A stretch of 18,631 nt of DNA from Cudoniella acicularis (Eukaryota; Ascomycota; Leotiomycetes; Helotiales; Helotiaceae), in NCBI GenBank assembly GCA_013054445.1, contig JAAMPI010001152.1, positions 1 through 18,631 of the forward strand. Reading direction: 5' to 3'. Within the stretch, counting starts at the first letter, position 1. Each line of letters starts with the position of its first letter. Made by a program: the position numbers and the translations under genes. The notes beneath the pieces were generated by a model that ran no database searches, was not told the origin of the DNA, and saw only the letters and a list, made by a program, of their open reading frames with translations. This document shows positions 9,381 to 18,388 of this stretch, in pieces.

Positions 9381-11028
9381 ATGCCTGCAGAGAAGGTCCA
9401 TGCAAAATCTGCGACGACCAGTCGCCCATCTGATGATGAACACGACGCATCTGATTCTTCTATGCAATCGGCATCCAGCATAGACTCAGCCAGTGACACT
9501 GATGCAGAATCCGATTCTCTCGACAGCCGTGCAGCCCGCAAACGAAGAAAGACATCGTCTGGTGACGACGAGCCTCAAATCCCAATCTCTTCAGTACCCT
9601 CCCGAATAAAAGCAAAATTGCAAGCCACTGCGCCATCCAAACTCACGAGCAATGGAACCATATTGGCTCCAGTGGATCCTCAAACGAGTTTCGCATCGCT
9701 GACTGTGAGGCCGTGGCTAGTTGCATCTCTGAGTGCTATGGCCATAAAGAGGCCTACGGGAATTCAAAAAGGATGCATACCAGAGATATTGAAGGGACGA
9801 GATTGCATTGGAGGTAGTCGCACGGGTTCCGGGAAAACGGTAGCTTTCGCAGTCCCAATACTTCAAAAATGGGCAGAAGATCCATTTGGAATCTTCGCCC
9901 TGGTTTTGACACCGACGAGGTATGTTATTTATAAGGGCAAAGAGGGTTTTGCTGACCTGTTATAGGGAGCTTGCGCTACAAATTTACGAACAATTCAAAG
10001 CAATTTCGTCACCTCAAACGCTGAAGGCGGTTTTAATAACTGGCGGGTCTGATATGCGACCGCAGGCCACCGCTTTGGCCCAGAGACCACACATTGTCAT
10101 TGCGACTCCGGGGCGATTGGCTGATCACATACGAACCTCTGGGGAAGATACGATATGCGCCTTGCGTAGAGTACATATGGTGGTTCTCGATGAAGCAGAC
10201 CGATTGCTAGCTGGTGGAAGCGTTGGAAGCATGCTACCAGATGTTGAAGAGTGTCTCTCGATTCTCCCACCTCCGGTGAAAAGACAAACTCTTCTCTTCA
10301 CGGCTACTATAACACCTGAAGTTCGAGCCTTGAAAGAGCTCCCACGGACTCCAGGAAAGCCACCGGTTTTTGTGTGTGAAGTTGATACCCAAACACTTGC
10401 AATTCCTGCTTCTCTGAAGCAAATGCATGTCCAAATACCTGTTACTCACCGAGAGCATTATTTGCATATGTTTCTTCTTACTGACCGCAACCTCCCAAAA
10501 TCCGTCATTATATTTTGCAATCGCACATCCACAGCCGATTATCTAACTCATTTGCTACGACTGCTCGAACATCGAGTGACAGCATTACATTCGAAGCTAC
10601 CGCAACGGCAGAGAATTGATAACTTGGGTCGATTCCGAGCCGCAGCCGCACGTATTCTTGTCGCCACCGATGTTGCCGCACGAGGTCTTGATATACCAGA
10701 AGTTGGACTCGTCATCAATTACGATATTCCCCGGGACCCCGATGACTACATCCATCGCGTTGGACGAACAGCCAGAGCAGGTCGGAAGGGTGAGTCTGTC
10801 ACATTCGTCGGGCAGAGAGACGTTCAACTCGTGCAGGCAATTGAGACGCGCGTGGGAAGGCAAATGGAAGCCTGGGAAGAAGAGGGCGTGAACTTGGAGA
10901 CCAGAGTGATTAGGGAAGCATTGAAATTAGTAGGAGAGAAGAAGCGCGAGGCGATGTTAGAGATTGAGGAAGGGAGAGAAGTAGGTGGAAAGCGAAAAAG
11001 GGGGATGCAGAAATTGCGGAGCACCTAG
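9381..11028 (+). CDS. DBP8: ATP-dependent RNA helicase Dbp8 (DEAD-box)
   Basis: Two exons, 9381-9919 and 9966-11028, are separated by a 46-nt intron (GTATGT...ATAG). They encode 533 residues. The protein has an acidic Ser-rich N-terminus (15-50), a basic nuclear-localisation-like RKRRK at 53-57, and then all helicase motifs. These are the Q motif (Phe104, PTGIQ at 125-129), Walker A SRTGSGKT (146-153), PTRELALQ (178-185), TPGR (227-230), DEAD (255-258), TAT in place of SAT (292-294), [11 protein letters not shown] (412-422) and [11 protein letters not shown] (443-453). A basic GKRKRG tail lies near 521-526. Dbp8 works in the nucleolus on early 18S rRNA processing for the 40S subunit, stimulated by Esf2 in yeast. 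The Dbp8 call rests on overall resemblance, including [18 protein letters not shown]. Yeast Dbp8 is about 430 residues; the extra length is the disordered N-terminus. The frame extends upstream without an ATG, so 9381 is the first in-frame ATG. Confidence 0.92.
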
Positions 11029-11658
11029 AGATACCCTACCTACCTAGTACGAGCACAAGAATAAAAAAGCTCGGAAATCAAAACCTCCATGTCAGAAACC
11101 TACAACGTTCGTAATTTCTTTTTTCTTTTCTCTTACTGTACCTAATACCAGTATCTTCATCTCCGCCAAGCCTATGGTGCGTACTGCGTATCTTCAACTA
11201 TGGAATACCCCGCCGAGCCCCTTTTACCCGACTAGGCACTCGTTTATCCCTTCCAATAAGGCTAGCAAGCTCGCAAATCGCTCGCTTGGCCACCGACAGA
11301 CACCACTTCTAATAAATTAGCGCGGGGTAAATGTACCCATTCCATCTAAGAACCCTTCTTTTTCCACCTCGGTACACGTGCGCGTGTAAATGGTTAACCT
11401 TAACCTTCATTCATTTCAAAGTACTTAGTAACCGACAACAGCTCTTACTTGAGTTCTTCTTCCTCGCTGAAGTACAAGCGCCTAACTTCTACTCCCTTCT
11501 CTACGATTGTTAGCGCTCGCCTGGCTCGCTTTTTAGTGTACCTAGCAAAGCAGCAAGCCAGCACAATACTCGTACCACAGTAGCTTTTCGCAAAATCTTC
11601 AACGTACCTCATCCTCGTCTTGTTTCAATCAGACCGACCTGAAAGAGGAGCAGGAAGA
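11029..11658. other. Intergenic region between DBP8 and the hydrolase gene
   Basis: This stretch holds the 3' flank of DBP8 and the promoter and leader of the next gene. It is pyrimidine-rich at 11100-11160 and 11330-11480, as expected for fungal leaders. No gene, tRNA or recognisable repeat was found. The frame at 11331-11513 has no domain-like content. Confidence 0.5.
11060..11065 (+). promoter_or_regulatory. Candidate poly(A) signal of DBP8
   Basis: A canonical AATAAA, continuing into an A-run, lies 32 bases after the DBP8 stop. Fungal poly(A) signals are loosely defined, so this is a plausible element but not proof of the cleavage site. Confidence 0.4.
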
Positions 11659-13458
11659 ATGGCGGAGGAAAGATTATTGGGTAATGGAACGGACGCAGGG
11701 GAATCATCGTCGTATCGGTCGCAGAAGGCGACGAGGGAGTCGCTTTCTGTTGGGGAGAAGGTGGGTGTTGTGGGGGCGATTTTTGGTGTTTGTGAGTTTT
11801 GTTTTGTTTTCTTTTGTTTTTTCGGGTTTTAGATTGGAGGGGTATAGTGAAAATTACAGTTAACTTCTGTGGTTTTGGATTGGATTGGAGGGGAATGAAG
11901 GGGTATGGATTTTTTTTCTAAATGTTCCAGCATGACGTAGATACTTTTGGCTGGAGATGGGAGCAAAGTTACCTGCGCATTTATTATTGCGTGATGTTAG
12001 CAAATATTGAAGCTGACGTTTTGTCGGATTTGCAGTAGGAAATGCCGTCACGGCTTTATTTACAGGGTTTTTAAGATCCAAGGAGAAGAGGCCCAAGAGC
12101 TATTTTCGCTATGTGGGCCTTACGGCTATAAGAAGCTTGACGAATACAATGAGTGTGAGGCAGCAGCAGTATGTATTTTCCCCTTTCCTTCTTTTTTCAT
12201 TATTGTTGCTGTCTAGTTTGATTTTATTAATGGGAATATTGGGATTTTATGAGGAAAAGAGGGGTTAGTGAACCGTGACAATTAAGGACATTTTGCTGAT
12301 ATGAAGTCATCACAGTTTTCTCATCCCACCAACTGATGAATCCTACCTTGTTGCGTGCAAAGCTCGAGGCGTCGAGCCGCAAAGCGAAGTCCTAGAAGAT
12401 GGGACTCAAGCGCACTGGATAGGTGATCCCAAAGCCTCTCAAATAATTATTAACTTCCACGGTACGTCTCGCCCCCTTTTCTCCCTCCCCATCTTCACCT
12501 CTACCACATACACCAACAACAAAACCACTATCCACAAACAAGCATTCTAACACCCTACCCCCAAAAACAGGAGGCGGCTACACCGTCCCCGCCTCACCAG
12601 CCATGTACGAATTCCTCTTCCAAATCATCACCCTCCTCACCACCCAAGGAAAATCCGTCGCCTGCCTCTTCCTCTCTTACGACCTCGCCCCGGCGCCGCT
12701 ACCCACGACAACTACAACAAGCCTCTCAGCTCCTAAACCACGTGCTCACCACGCTCTCCATCGCCCCCTCTTCCATTTTATTAATGGGCGATTCCGCCGG
12801 CGCAAACCTCGCTCTCTCCCTACTCTCCCACATTGCCCATCCGCACCCCTCTACCTCCCCCGCCATCCCAATTGTGAAACTGGCCCAACCACTTAAAGGA
12901 TTAGTACTAATCAGTCCCTGGGTTTCTTTCGATCTATCAGCAGATAGTTTCAAGAGAAACGCGTATAAAGATTGCATTACCACCAAAGCGGGCACGAAAT
13001 GGAGCTCGGCATTCTTGGGGGAGGAGTGGCCGCATCACAAGACGGCCGATAGGTATAATCAGGCTTGTATGGCGGATCAGGAGTGGTGGGTCGGTGTTGG
13101 GGGGAATTTGGAGGGTGTTTTGGTTGTGGCGGGGAGTGAAGAGGTGCTGGTGGATGGGATTAGGGGGTTTGTTGAGGGGGGGTTTAGGCGGTATGTCTTT
13201 TTTCTCTTCTCTTTCTTTTTTGTAACTTCTTGATGCTTGTGGGTTGAGATTTAAGTGCGGTGCGCGCGAGAGAAAGAGGAATTTGCTGATGTGTTTGTTT
13301 TATAATACAGGGGCATCGGGGAGAACAAAGTTGAGTTTCTGGTAGTAGAGGGAGAGTATCACGATCAGCCGAGTATAGATCTAGAGCTGGGGTATAAGGA
13401 GAAAGATGAAGGTGTTACGGCGAAGGCTATTAAGGAGTGGATCGCTAGTAAGCTTTGA
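11659..13458 (+). CDS. Alpha/beta hydrolase, hormone-sensitive-lipase type (HGGG/GDSAG), with a frame break
   Basis: Five exons are proposed: 11659-11791, 12036-12168, 12316-12461, 12571-13190 and 13311-13458. Ignoring one surplus base, the product is about 392 residues. A hydrophobic segment near residues 36-57 could be a membrane anchor. The oxyanion-hole motif HGGGY lies at 137-141, then YDLAPA at 174-179, the nucleophile elbow GDSAG at 210-214 (Ser212), an acidic GSEEVLVDG segment and the catalytic-His-like EYHDQP near the C-terminus. This order is that of the HSL/steryl-acetyl-hydrolase family (esters, lipids or xenobiotics; substrate unknown). The total exon length is 3n+1: the frame of exons 1-4 ends at YDLAPA (12695), while the YPRQLQQ...GDSAG part is read one base later (from 12697). 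No intron can explain a one-base shift, so the gene is either broken in this strain or the assembly has an extra base within 12691-12699. Uncorrected, translation stops near 12896, before the nucleophile. Confidence 0.85.
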
Positions 13459-13865
13459 TTTTTTTAGGTTGCTTGTACAGGTGGTCTTTCGTAGGTTAGA
13501 TAGCTTGGAAAATCATTTTCGTGAGCTTTTCTTTGTGTGAGGCTTTCTCCTTCTATAACTGCTATTTTCGTATTTCTTATAGAAGTAAGTGCTTTGCTCA
13601 TATTTCATTGGAAACGTCTCTCCTATAACTTACTCACCTCTACTTCACTTCTTTTCTTCGCACATCTCTAATTAATATATCTTCTCATTACACACGACTC
13701 TCTTCTTATAAAAGTACCTCTCCTCAAATAAATTTAATCTAGCCGCTCAGTGGCATCTTTTAACCTTAAAACTTTGACTTTTGTTTATTCACACATCAAA
13801 TAAATTTGACGGAAATGGTGAATACTTAGTTGTGCAGGTTTAGGGAGACGATGATTACTAGGACT
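13459..13865. other. Convergent spacer between hydrolase and amidohydrolase
   Basis: This AT-rich 3'-flank region is shared by two convergent genes. The 12-base string TCAAATAAATTT occurs twice (13724-13735 and 13796-13807). On the minus strand an AATAAA (plus-strand TTTATT at 13784-13789) lies about 77 bases beyond the amidohydrolase stop and could serve as its poly(A) signal. No gene is seen. Confidence 0.5.
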
Positions 13866-15170
13866 TCAACTATCACCCCCCGGAAGCTTCGGATTCCCCA
13901 ACCCCTCACCACTAGCCACGGCCCCAAACTCCACACCCCCATTCCAAACCCTCGCAATCCTCCTCGTCTCACTAATATTCCCTATCGGATCACTCCCCGG
14001 CATCAACAACACCAAATCCGCCCTGTACCCCTCCTCCACCCTCCCCCTATCCCTCAACCCATGCCACCTCGCCGCTTCCACCGTCGCCGCCCTCAAAACC
14101 TCTACAGTGCTCATCCCCGCTGCTACTAAATTCTCCATCTCCCAATGCAGCGTTACGCCCATGGGAATCGGCTTGATGAAAGGAATATTGGTGACGGAAT
14201 CGGTGCCTACGAGAATCGGCACCCCTGCATTGTGGAGAGCGAGTACGCTTGCTGAAGCTGCGGTGTAGTTTGGTGGTGCTCCTCCAAAGGGGACTTGCGG
14301 GTTTTGGAAAAGTGTGTGAGCGATGTTAAGTGTGGGTGTTACGTGTTGCTGTTGCGCTTTTATCGTAGCGATTAATTCGGGTGTTAGTGCTGTGTCAAAA
14401 ACTATGTGTTGAAGCCCGTTTGTTTTTGATAAGATGGCTTTGGAGTAAGAGAGGAAGTCGACGGCGTGAGTCATGGCTTGTTTTCCGCGTGCGTGCGTGG
14501 CGGCTACGATTGCGGTTTGTGTTTCTTGAGAGAGGCCGTTGGGTTCGGAGATGAGTTTTAGGTATGAGGAGCCGTTGTTAAAAACCTCAGAGACGAAAAG
14601 GGGTGCTTGTGTAGGAGAGGTGATTAATTCATTGAGGGGAGTGTTGAAGAGGAGTGCGTGGGAGGTGTTTGGAGCCATGGCTGGGAAACCGGCGGTGATG
14701 AAGGTGGTTAGGCCGGGGAGGTTGAGCAGGCTAGAGCAGAGCGTGTAGTTTAGACAGCTCATTGACATGGCGGTTGTTACACCGTAGCTGCTTAGGGCTT
14801 CGAGGTCTGTTAGAGAGGTTGGGTGCACGTGGCTGTCGATGAAGCCGGGGAGGAGGATGCCGTTTTGACCGTCGATGATGGTGGTTGCTGAGGGGTTAGG
14901 GGTGGGGGAGAAGCTGATGAGGCCGTTGGTTATGAAGACGGTACGTGGGGACTGGATGTCGTGGCCGGAGAAAATGCGGACGTTGGTGAGGGCTGTTGTT
15001 GTCGTTGGTGAGGAGGGAGTAAAGTTTCGGGCTTGGATGATGCGGATTCGTTGTTCGATTGAGGGAACTATATGAGATGGGTCTCTTGTTTGGAACTCGG
15101 CGAAACACGCTTGAATACTAGTAGTAAACAATGAGGCAAGTAGCCATATTTGGAGAAGATTGAAATTCAT
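13866..15170 (-). CDS. Secreted amidohydrolase-family metallohydrolase
   Basis: A single uninterrupted frame of 434 residues. Residues 1-24 form a signal peptide (short N-region, hydrophobic LLQIWLLASLF core, small residues near Ala21/Ala24), so the enzyme is probably exported. The mature part follows the amidohydrolase layout: a beta-sandwich strand with GQNGILLPGFID, metal ligands HxH at His114/His116 (DSHVHP), a candidate bridging Lys205 (SYLKLI), further ligands His235 (MTHAVD) and His255 (LQHIVFD), and Asp324 (VGTDS). The C-terminal strands carry the family pattern EVLRAATVEAARWHGLRDRG and EEGYRADLVLL. This set of ligands is complete for a binuclear TIM-barrel hydrolase of the imidazolonepropionase/prolidase-like group. 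Several N-x-S/T sites (for example N141, N169, N199, N301, N398) fit secretion. The substrate cannot be deduced. The coding strand is C-rich in its 5' half and G-rich in its 3' half. Confidence 0.9.
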   Translation of the reverse strand: MNFNLLQIWLLASLFTTSIQACFAEFQTRDPSHIVPSIEQRIRIIQARNFTPSSPTTTTALTNVRIFSGHDIQSPRTVFITNGLISFSPTPNPSATTIIDGQNGILLPGFIDSHVHPTSLTDLEALSSYGVTTAMSMSCLNYTLCSSLLNLPGLTTFITAGFPAMAPNTSHALLFNTPLNELITSPTQAPLFVSEVFNNGSSYLKLISEPNGLSQETQTAIVAATHARGKQAMTHAVDFLSYSKAILSKTNGLQHIVFDTALTPELIATIKAQQQHVTPTLNIAHTLFQNPQVPFGGAPPNYTAASASVLALHNAGVPILVGTDSVTNIPFIKPIPMGVTLHWEMENLVAAGMSTVEVLRAATVEAARWHGLRDRGRVEEGYRADLVLLMPGSDPIGNISETRRIARVWNGGVEFGAVASGEGLGNPKLPGGDS

Positions 15171-16903
15171 TTCGAATTAAAGCTGGGAAAGAGCAGAAAG
15201 ACACCAAAGGAAGATCTTGATCGGCTTGATCTAAATTTTTCAGAGGGAGAGTTGCCACTTAATACCTGCGAAGAAATTGGGTTCATGACTAGAATATACA
15301 TGTCTTAATTGGCGATGGCTGAACATAACCGTGATCCAAAAAAGTTTAGAGTACGCCTGTTGTGCAGCCTGTGCCCTCCGACGCACCTGGTCCCGGTGCA
15401 TTTGAATTCCGATTTCCCAGTTCTCGAGCCGAACACCGAATTCTCATTGCTACTCTCTTGTCGGTGGCAGTTGAAAGTGATTTCGATAATGCCGATGCCA
15501 GAAGAGGAGTCCTCTGCGCCAGCTGGCGGGGTAATCTGTTAATATCTGTTTCGAGACTAGTGTACGACGGCTTATGCCCCCTGAGATGCTGGGACTTCGG
15601 CTCGGGGCGTTCAGAATGCCTGTAACCGCGAGCTACGGAGTACCCATATCTAACAACTTCTTGCGAAAAAACAATATAAGATAATAATACTACGGGTTTT
15701 AAAGAAGGCGGACATTTATTAGAGCCCGCCACTTAATTTGATCAATTTCAAATACTAAGAACCAAACTTTGCGCTTTAATTTCTAGTCCTCTCCGCTGTC
15801 TAATGTAGACCCTAGATCTCTAAGGACACAGTCAAAAGACTTCAAAAATGAAAAATGCGCACAAATTTTTATTTAAAAGAAACGCAAATATAGAAACATA
15901 ACGTCCATCCCTGCGTGCCGAAAAAATTGATAGGTACTTTGACTTGAAGCATCTTAAAATTTGTGCACACCTCAATATCTCCTATATTTTTTTATACCTT
16001 GTGTTCCGTGGCCACTCCCGGACACCCTGAACCCCTCCCACTAGAAAATCACAGCAAAGGGGAAAAAAGCAAAGTGTTTAATGAAGGGGATCTTAAAGAA
16101 TGTCAAAGTGCTTGTATGCGAGAAGCTAGATGGAGCCACGATCACAGCCCAGTTGAAGGAAATTAAAGACGCGATCGAGATGAAAGACATGGTAAAAACT
16201 GGATAGTAAAAGGGAGGGGAAATGATCAGTCTAATAGATTGAGTTTAGGACGAGGTAAGGAGACCTGGACGTTTGATATCTTGGAAATCCGAAATGTCGA
16301 CCAGTAGAGTAACTTCTACTACGACTTGCTCATACGGGTGAACGCTCCGCAATGCCTTGACAGCCTGCTTCATGACGTGTGCCGATGATACTCGGAGACT
16401 TTGCACAGCTCGCCTGGTATTTCAATGAAGGGTTTTGCGCGGTCGCTTGGTCTGAATTGGTCCGTTCCGAGAACCTCGAAGCAGCAGTGCGAGCACATCC
16501 CTCCTGGACATTGGCCTGGCCCGGTTTCGAAGATCGCATCTTTGCAGGTATGCAGATGGGACACAGGCACATGAAAAATCAATTTGAATCTGGGGCTCTC
16601 CATGTTGCGCGATTCGGCTAGACAGCCGGGTTATGATCAGAGAAGGAGCTTGAAATTTGTGAGCTGTAGGACAAGGCACGACTCACGCGACGCTAGCAGG
16701 GCCGAGATCGGCCAAGCAGAGCGCGTATAGAACGAGAAGTCACTGTGACTGTTCTTATGATTACTGTAATGACCCGTCGGGGCTTCCCGTTCCGCCGATC
16801 GCCGATAAAGAGACGGACATTCATTTCCATACGTCCTCACTCACTTTTCTCAACTGATACAAGGTCGATATATTCCGATCAGAACTCAATAAGAAAGATC
16901 AGT
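15171..16903. other. 1.7-kb gap without a convincing gene
   Basis: The gap has three compositional parts: 15300-15640 is near average or GC-rich with competing frames of 77-128 codons on both strands; 15650-15980 is strongly AT-rich with A- and T-tracts and an imperfect inverted repeat; 16320-16740 is again GC-richer with overlapping 77-85-codon frames on both strands. None of the frames resembles a family I know. The last ~150 bases are presumably the promoter and leader of the dehalogenase gene. A decayed gene or a small mobile-element remnant is possible but not shown. Confidence 0.45.
15856..15969. repeat. Imperfect inverted repeat flanking an AT-rich 82-bp core
   Basis: The 16-base arms TGCGCACAAATTTTTA (15856-15871) and TTAAAATTTGTGCACA (15954-15969) are reverse complements at 14 of 16 positions. 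No clear target-site duplication is seen beside the arms. It could be a degenerate miniature inverted-repeat element or chance in AT-rich DNA. Confidence 0.45.
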
Positions 16904-17851
16904 ATGACAACCACACCACAACTGCGTGTCCTTTTCTTCGACGTCTTTGGGACGTGTGTAGCCCAGAGGACGCCAGTAGCGGACGAGCTATGGAGAGCGG
17001 CTCGAGAGGCGCTGGAGTCGGATGTGTCGTCGATTAGTAGTGAAGTCCGAACCAAGGCGACGAAGATGGTATGCCCCAGCCAGTTGAGCACTCCCATAAA
17101 ATATAAATTAATTTCTTTTGCAGTCATACGAGCAGTGGTTCGAGTTCGGAGGGGTCGGTGGCTAACGAAATAACATTATCGCAAATCTAAGTGCTAACAG
17201 GAGCAGGAATGGAACAAAGAGGGGGACAAATTCGTTCGCGGTAGTATCGCAAAACACGGCACCGTAGACTGGAGAGCAGTCGACAAGCATCGTCTTGAAT
17301 TACTGCCTAAACTCCTCGCACACCGCGGCCTGATTATTCTACGCGAAGACGGCAGCACCTCAGAGCTCCAAGTCGGAGAGGGTTCGCTCTGGAACGAATC
17401 GCAACTCAAACATCTCGGCCTCGTCTGGCACCGTCTAACCCCCTGGCCCGACACCTGCCGTGGCTTGGACTTGCTTAATAGGCAATTCTCTACCGTAACC
17501 CTTAGCAACTCTTACAACGACTTACTAGAACACCTGGTAGCGCATAGCAGCATCCCCTTTACGCGTATTTACTCCGCCGACATGTTCCAATCCTTCAAGC
17601 CGAACCCCAAGGTATATCTTGGAGCGGCAGAGAAGATGGGCGTAAAGCCCGAGGAGTGTGGGCTTGTGGCCGCGCATCTAAGTGATTTGAAAGGGGCGAA
17701 AGCGTGCGGATTCTATACAATATATGTTGACAGACCGTTGGAGGAAAAAAACCCAGAGTTGCGAGAGGAAAATATTCCGGATATGTGGATTAAAGAGGAT
17801 GAGGATGGGTTTGTTACTCTTGCTGAGCGTTTAGGAATACAAGTTGGTTAA
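16904..17851 (+). CDS. Haloacid dehalogenase type II-like HAD hydrolase
   Basis: Three exons are proposed: 16904-17068, 17124-17153 and 17201-17851, encoding about 281 residues. HAD motif I is FFDVFGTC with nucleophile Asp13; motif II is TLSNS with Ser167-Asn168; motif III is Lys198 in FKPNPKVY; motif IV is VAAHLSDLKGA (221-231, with Asp227). The AAH-x-x-D form of motif IV and the cap region between residues 20 and 150 match fungal L-2-haloacid-dehalogenase-like proteins. These hydrolyse halogenated short acids or, more often, unidentified phosphorylated or halogenated metabolites. No signal peptide is present, so it is cytosolic. Exon 2 is only 30 nt (SYEQWFEFGG) and its donor is the weak GTCGGT at 17154. 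The acceptor could be 17200, 17203 or 17206, all in phase, changing the product by one or two residues. Exon 2 is unlikely to read on, because an in-frame stop follows at 17163. Confidence 0.88.
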
Positions 17852-18388
17852 ATGATTGTCAACAAACATGTCTATAGCTTCCACAGGGATGGACGTTATA
17901 TGTGTATATCATCCGCTTCGGGTTCACTCTTGATTATTTCCCACCACCAGTAAATTATCTTCTAGAAGTGTTCAAAGAAACTCGCGAGGAAAGTCAATTA
18001 ACAAACATCCTACGTAAAAGTAGTAAAAGTAAAAATCATCGCCCTCATATATATGGAAATGTTATAGATCTAAATAGCTTTAAGTTTTAGAATCTATTAT
18101 AAACACCTTCCTTCCGATCCGATCGATGTTATATGGTATCACCATTCACCCATCCACCCATTCATCCATCTCCTTCCTATTATCCAAACTCCGAAAAAAC
18201 CCAAAGAAAAGAGCAGCACAATGTACTCCTGAAAACTCCCCCTATTGTAAATCCAAAATGCAAGAAAGATGAATCAAACGCTATGCAGTAAAAAATGCGT
18301 TCGCGAAAATATTCAAAATGATATGCCAAAATCCTATCCATCTTACAATGCTCGCTGACTGCCGATTCGAGAAACGATAAGGAGGCTT
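17852..18388. other. Intergenic 3' flank region
   Basis: This is the convergent spacer between the dehalogenase gene and the probable minus-strand repeat gene. It is AT-rich, with a CATTCA/CATCCA simple tract near 18144-18172. The frame at 17902-18090 has no domain-like content. No RNA gene is recognised. Confidence 0.5.

Noticed and set aside
12742..13233. Separate short hydrolase gene starting downstream of the frame break
   Set aside because: It would lack the oxyanion-hole HGGG motif and N-terminal strands that are present in frame just upstream; a frame break explains the data better.
15346..15732. 128-codon minus-strand and 87-codon plus-strand frames in the large gap
   Set aside because: They overlap each other, match no family I know, and run into AT-rich DNA; kept only as part of the unexplained gap.
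16370..16621. Cys-containing minus frame and overlapping plus frame
   Set aside because: Mutually overlapping shadows of 77-85 codons without domain pattern or conserved start context.
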